64,000 bases of DNA, from assembly GCA_905183005.1 (NCBI GenBank), contig CAJJDO010000096.1, positions 43,677-107,676 of the forward strand, read 5' to 3'. Within the stretch, counting starts at the first letter, position 1, and the number at the start of each line of letters is the position of its first letter. The position numbers were made by a program, and so were the translations under genes. Of the stretch, positions 60,197-64,000 are shown piece after piece. The notes under the pieces are model-generated. The model did no database searches and had not been told where the DNA came from. It was given only the letters and a program-made list of their open reading frames with translations. This DNA is from Paramecium pentaurelia. Lineage: Eukaryota; Ciliophora; Oligohymenophorea; Peniculida; Parameciidae.

Positions 60197-60784
60197 ATAT
60201 CTATTATAATACATATTTATTCTTAAGATTCTGAATATACTTTTATTCTTATAGAAAATATTTTATCATTTTGAAAAGTGTGATTTTATTTGACACTTAA
60301 TTTTAATAAAATTATTATTTCAGATTTAGATATTATGAACCTTTTGAGAAGATTATAATTCAATAAATTGTTGTTTTAATCATTTTATGGAAAATTTTAA
60401 TTATTTAATCTAATTATTTTTATTAATAACAAATATACAAGACTTATATGGTGTTTTAATTTTATATGGTTGTAATAATTATATTACTTCAATCAAATTG
60501 ATGATAAAATCAGTTTTAATCCATTATTATAAATCAAAAATAAAAAACTTTTGAGACAATTTAAAATTCAATTAATTCTTAAATCCAAGTTAATAACATA
60601 CATATAAAAAAAATTGATTATAAAGAAGAATTCAAAATACAGAAACTAATTAATGAGGAATAATATATTATATATGTATAACAAACAAATATGAATAATT
60701 TGCTTCTTTAAATTTATAAATTTAAGCAGTTTTATAAAAATTTATTATAGAATATGTTTATTTCAATCAATAGTATTCTTTCAA

Positions 60785-63623
60785 TCATGATAATATTTAT
60801 AATCTCTAAATTTAAATTGGTTTTATATTATACATGATTTTATTTTTTCTACTAAAATCCATAACTTCCCACTTACCAACTTTTTTACCATTTTTATAAT
60901 GACCATTTTCTATGATTTAGGATTATTAAAAGTCATTTTAGAAATTATCATTCAATTCTTTCCACTACCCATTCTTTGTTGATCCTTGTTTGTCAATATA
61001 TGATCCTCCACCACTAATTAGATTTAATATTTAATAAACTAAATACATTTATTAAAATTGAATTTCTGTATCTCCCCTATATAAAGTATTCCAACGACCA
61101 ATTTTAAATCCATTCTTATATTCTCCATTATAAACGATCTATTATAATAAATTCCCACTCCCGAATCTCTCAAAAAGCTCTACCCATCTTCCAATCTTAA
61201 TAGATCCTAATAATCCATCACATTCTTATTTTTCACTATAAAATCCTTCACCTCTTTTTTAAGAAAATATGAATATTCTATTTACATCTATTCAAATTTC
61301 TAATTATCTCCATATTTCCTAAACAAGATATTCCATTTTCCAATTTTTTTTCCATTTACATATTCACCATCATAAACAACTTAACTCCATCTAAAATATT
61401 CTAAATAATTAATTATATACATATCAAATCTATCACTTTCTTCAATCCACCTTCCTGTTTTAATTGAAACTTATGCAGCATTACCTACTTAATATTCATC
61501 ATAAAATCCACCTCCACTTTTTGTAAAAATAAATAATATCAAACATACATTTAATCAATCCTCCCATCATATGTAAAAGTAATATCCCATCTACCAATTT
61601 TTTTACCATTTTTATAAACACCATTATAAATGACTTAACCCAAACTAATGTTCAAAATCATTTTAATATATTACCAAGAAAATCCATCATTCAATTCTAT
61701 CCATCTTCCAACTTTATTTGTGCATATTCCATCATATTCTAGTTTCTATTCATACACTCCACCACCACTTTTTAATCAATTTTATACTAAACTTACATAT
61801 AATTTTTCTGATTAAATGTATCCCATCTACCAACCTTAAATCCTTTTTTATAAACACCAGAGTAAGTGATTTAATTATTACTAATAAGATATAAAAATAA
61901 TCTATAATAATTTAATACCAATAAAACCCATCACTTAATTCGATCCATGTTCCAATTTTCAATGCACCTAAACCATCATTTTATTGCTCACAATCATATA
62001 ATCCACCACCTCTTTATAATAAATATCTTAAATTTAACTACATTAATTCAATATTCTTATCTCCATAATTCTTTTTAAACCAAATATTCCATCTTCCAAA
62101 TCTTTTACCATTTTTATATTAGCCTTCATATGTAACTTAACTCCAGCTAATATATTCAAATTAATAAACTTAATACTCATAAAATCCCACACTCAATTCA
62201 ATCCATTTCCCTATCTTAGTTTATCCTAAACTTTCACCTCTTCTCTCATAATCATATAATCCACCACCACTTTTATTAAAAGTTAATAAAATATAACCTA
62301 CATTAATAAATTTTCATAATAAATATTCCATAACCCAACTTTTTTACCATTTTTATACTCCCCTTCATCTATGACTTACTTTTAACTTAAAAAAAATGAT
62401 TGAATCAATTCAATACTTAAAGAAGTAATCGCTCAACTAAGTCCATTTTCCATCCCTTTAACCTTACTCGTTATAATTACCAACGCCACTTAATGATATA
62501 TAAAGCATATTTATATACAGTTGTTTATCTTAGTAGAATTGCTTCCATGTACCTACTCTCTTATTATTAATATATTCTCCGAATTCGTATGCTTTGGCAT
62601 TACTAATAGTTATAATAACAAATAATAGCTCACTTCTAAAAATTCTTGATTAATTCCATCCATAATCCTTACTTTTCCCCTTAATCAGAGTAATATCCAC
62701 CAATTTGTGAAAAATTTTATCCATTCCAAATTACATTCCATTTATCAACTTTCTTAAAACATTATCCATATCTCCCTTGCCATTTAAGAAACTTGATCTA
62801 TTCTAAATTCTTCAAAATATCTGGTTTAGTTCTAAAATCAGTAAACTAATCACTAAGTTTATTGAAAAATGAATTCAATACATTCTTAGGATTTGTCCAT
62901 CTTATATATACTTGATTTCCTTCGATTTAGAGATGATTATTTAAATTTGGGTTTTTAGGAATCGATTATCTTTAGTACTCCAAAATTCACATTCATAATT
63001 GTATGTTTCATAAGTTTTTTATTGCATCCTATTTATTTTTGATAACAATTTAATTTTATATAAATTTCTATTAATATCTAACTCTTTTGATTTTCTATCT
63101 ATCTTATAGTTTTGCTTGATAATTAATTAAAACAATTATTGATTAAATATTGTTTGAAATATTGAGAATTTTAAATATCTTTATTAACCCTCAGAATTTA
63201 ACTTTAGTTTCAAATCATGTTATAAAACCAAATAATTAGTAATATCTATTTAGAGATTTTCCAAATCGCAATTCCATTCATTTAATTAAATCAATTAATA
63301 TTTTAATTAGATGAAGTTCAATATATCTTTATCTAATGCAATTGTAAAAAATTCTCCTTAATGATGTTTACTAATTCTTATATTCTAAACATTATTCAAA
63401 ATAATAAAAGAGCCATTTATGGATATTTGTTAAGAAAATCTTACTTGATTTTATGATTTATGAATTTAACCTCTTTATATTCTCTTTAAATTTCTATTTA
63501 TAATTCAATAAATTTAATACAAAAGAGAGCATTATAAATACAAAAATTAAACTTAATCCTTATAAATTATGAATGTAAATTGTTATTTATTTTTAAGGTT
63601 TTTATTCCAATTGAAGTATTCAT
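60785..63623 (-). CDS. Repeat gene 5 (inverted copy): seven repeats, half the introns end AAG
   Basis: Ends at TGA 60785. From about 63500 down to 60785 the reading is continuous once 14 introns of 29-38 nt are removed. An N-terminal helical region (TIALDKDILNFIQLK, EWNCDLENLQIDI) leads to EIKYIQDGQILR, the same exon end as in its paralogues. Then come the linker and seven repeats (GGGLYDYERRGESLGQTKIG, YEGQYKNGKRFGRWNIW). As in repeat gene 2, most repeats have an extra internal intron after the D-x-F segment. Seven introns end in AAG and seven in TAG. The first exon is uncertain: ATG 63623 opens a frame, but joining it to the next register near 63440 needs an intron I could not place. No zinc motif found. 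Confidence 0.7.
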
Positions 63624-64000
63624 TTAGCTTTTATTAAAGTAATTTATCTTACTTTATATTAATAAATTGTTATTAATTTAATTGATTTAAATTAAGATTA
63701 ACAATAAAAGTAAAACATTATTAAGAACTTAAAAATATCTAATCTTTATATCAATATAAGGGCATATATTAAAAATAAATAATATTAGCTTTTATTTGAA
63801 ATAATCTATAAAAAATTCTGTTTATTTTTAAATATCTGTAATTTCAATTTTTTGCCTCTCTAACTAATTAAAAGGCCAGAATCTAAAGAGTTAGTAAAAT
63901 ATTTCTTGAGTTGATTATTATATTTCATCTAAATTTATGAAAATAGTAGAGTAAATAGATGCATGAATAATTAGCTATAATTAATAATTTTTTATAAAAT
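63624..64000. other. Window end, no gene seen
   Basis: AT-rich. It could contain the promoter of repeat gene 5, but no element is recognisable. Confidence 0.5.

Overview
The window reads as nuclear DNA of a Paramecium-like ciliate. It is extremely AT-rich. Long reading frames appear only when TAA and TAG are read as glutamine and TGA as the stop. Introns are tiny (20-45 nt, GTA...AG). Several families resemble ones I associate with Paramecium: pentapeptide plus WD40 proteins, zinc-motif plus coiled-coil WD40 proteins, and a GGG-Y/G-K-W repeat family. The species is inferred, not proven. Genes are widely spaced and many frames look interrupted, so the segment could be germline (micronuclear) DNA or a gene-poor, decaying macronuclear region. 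I cannot tell which. A 987-base run of N (27320-28306) splits it.

Layout. 1-5.5 kb: no confident gene. 5.5-9.2 kb: a large intact 22-repeat WD40 gene on the minus strand. 9.4-18.8 kb: mostly broken or uncertain frames (two linked minus-strand fragments, a decayed Cys-rich receptor-like gene, a possible small intact plus-strand gene, two long frames interrupted by TGA) and a GC-rich island near 12 kb that may be a structured RNA. 20.1-21.1 kb: an intact WD40 gene. 21.5-32 kb: poor in genes, with interrupted frames, a von Willebrand A (vWA) remnant and the N run. 33.1-35.5 kb: a zinc-motif, coiled-coil, SPRY-like gene. 36.4-63.6 kb: five paralogues built from tandem GGG-Y...G-K-W repeats (four plus strand, one minus), interleaved with a second zinc/coiled-coil WD40 gene, a small two-helix membrane protein and a stand-alone F5/8C (discoidin-like) domain protein.

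The repeat-gene cluster is the most striking part. In the two clearest copies (36352-39297 and 47230-49846) each repeat is one exon, and the introns between repeats fall in phase 2 at the same codon. Removing the introns gives an exact whole number of codons. Two other copies (43414-45560 and 60785-63623) carry an extra intron inside most repeats, and many of their introns end in AAG where the first two copies use TAG or CAG. The fifth copy (54839-57642) has TGA at two conserved tryptophan positions and a frameshift, so it is probably a pseudogene.

A second theme is that many orphan frames stay in one register across one to six TGA codons. Random TGA spacing is expected to be near 60 codons in DNA this AT-rich, so these frames are reported with low confidence. 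They may be decayed genes, chance, or TGA read as sense. I found no recognisable tRNA or rRNA gene, CRISPR array or complete transposon.
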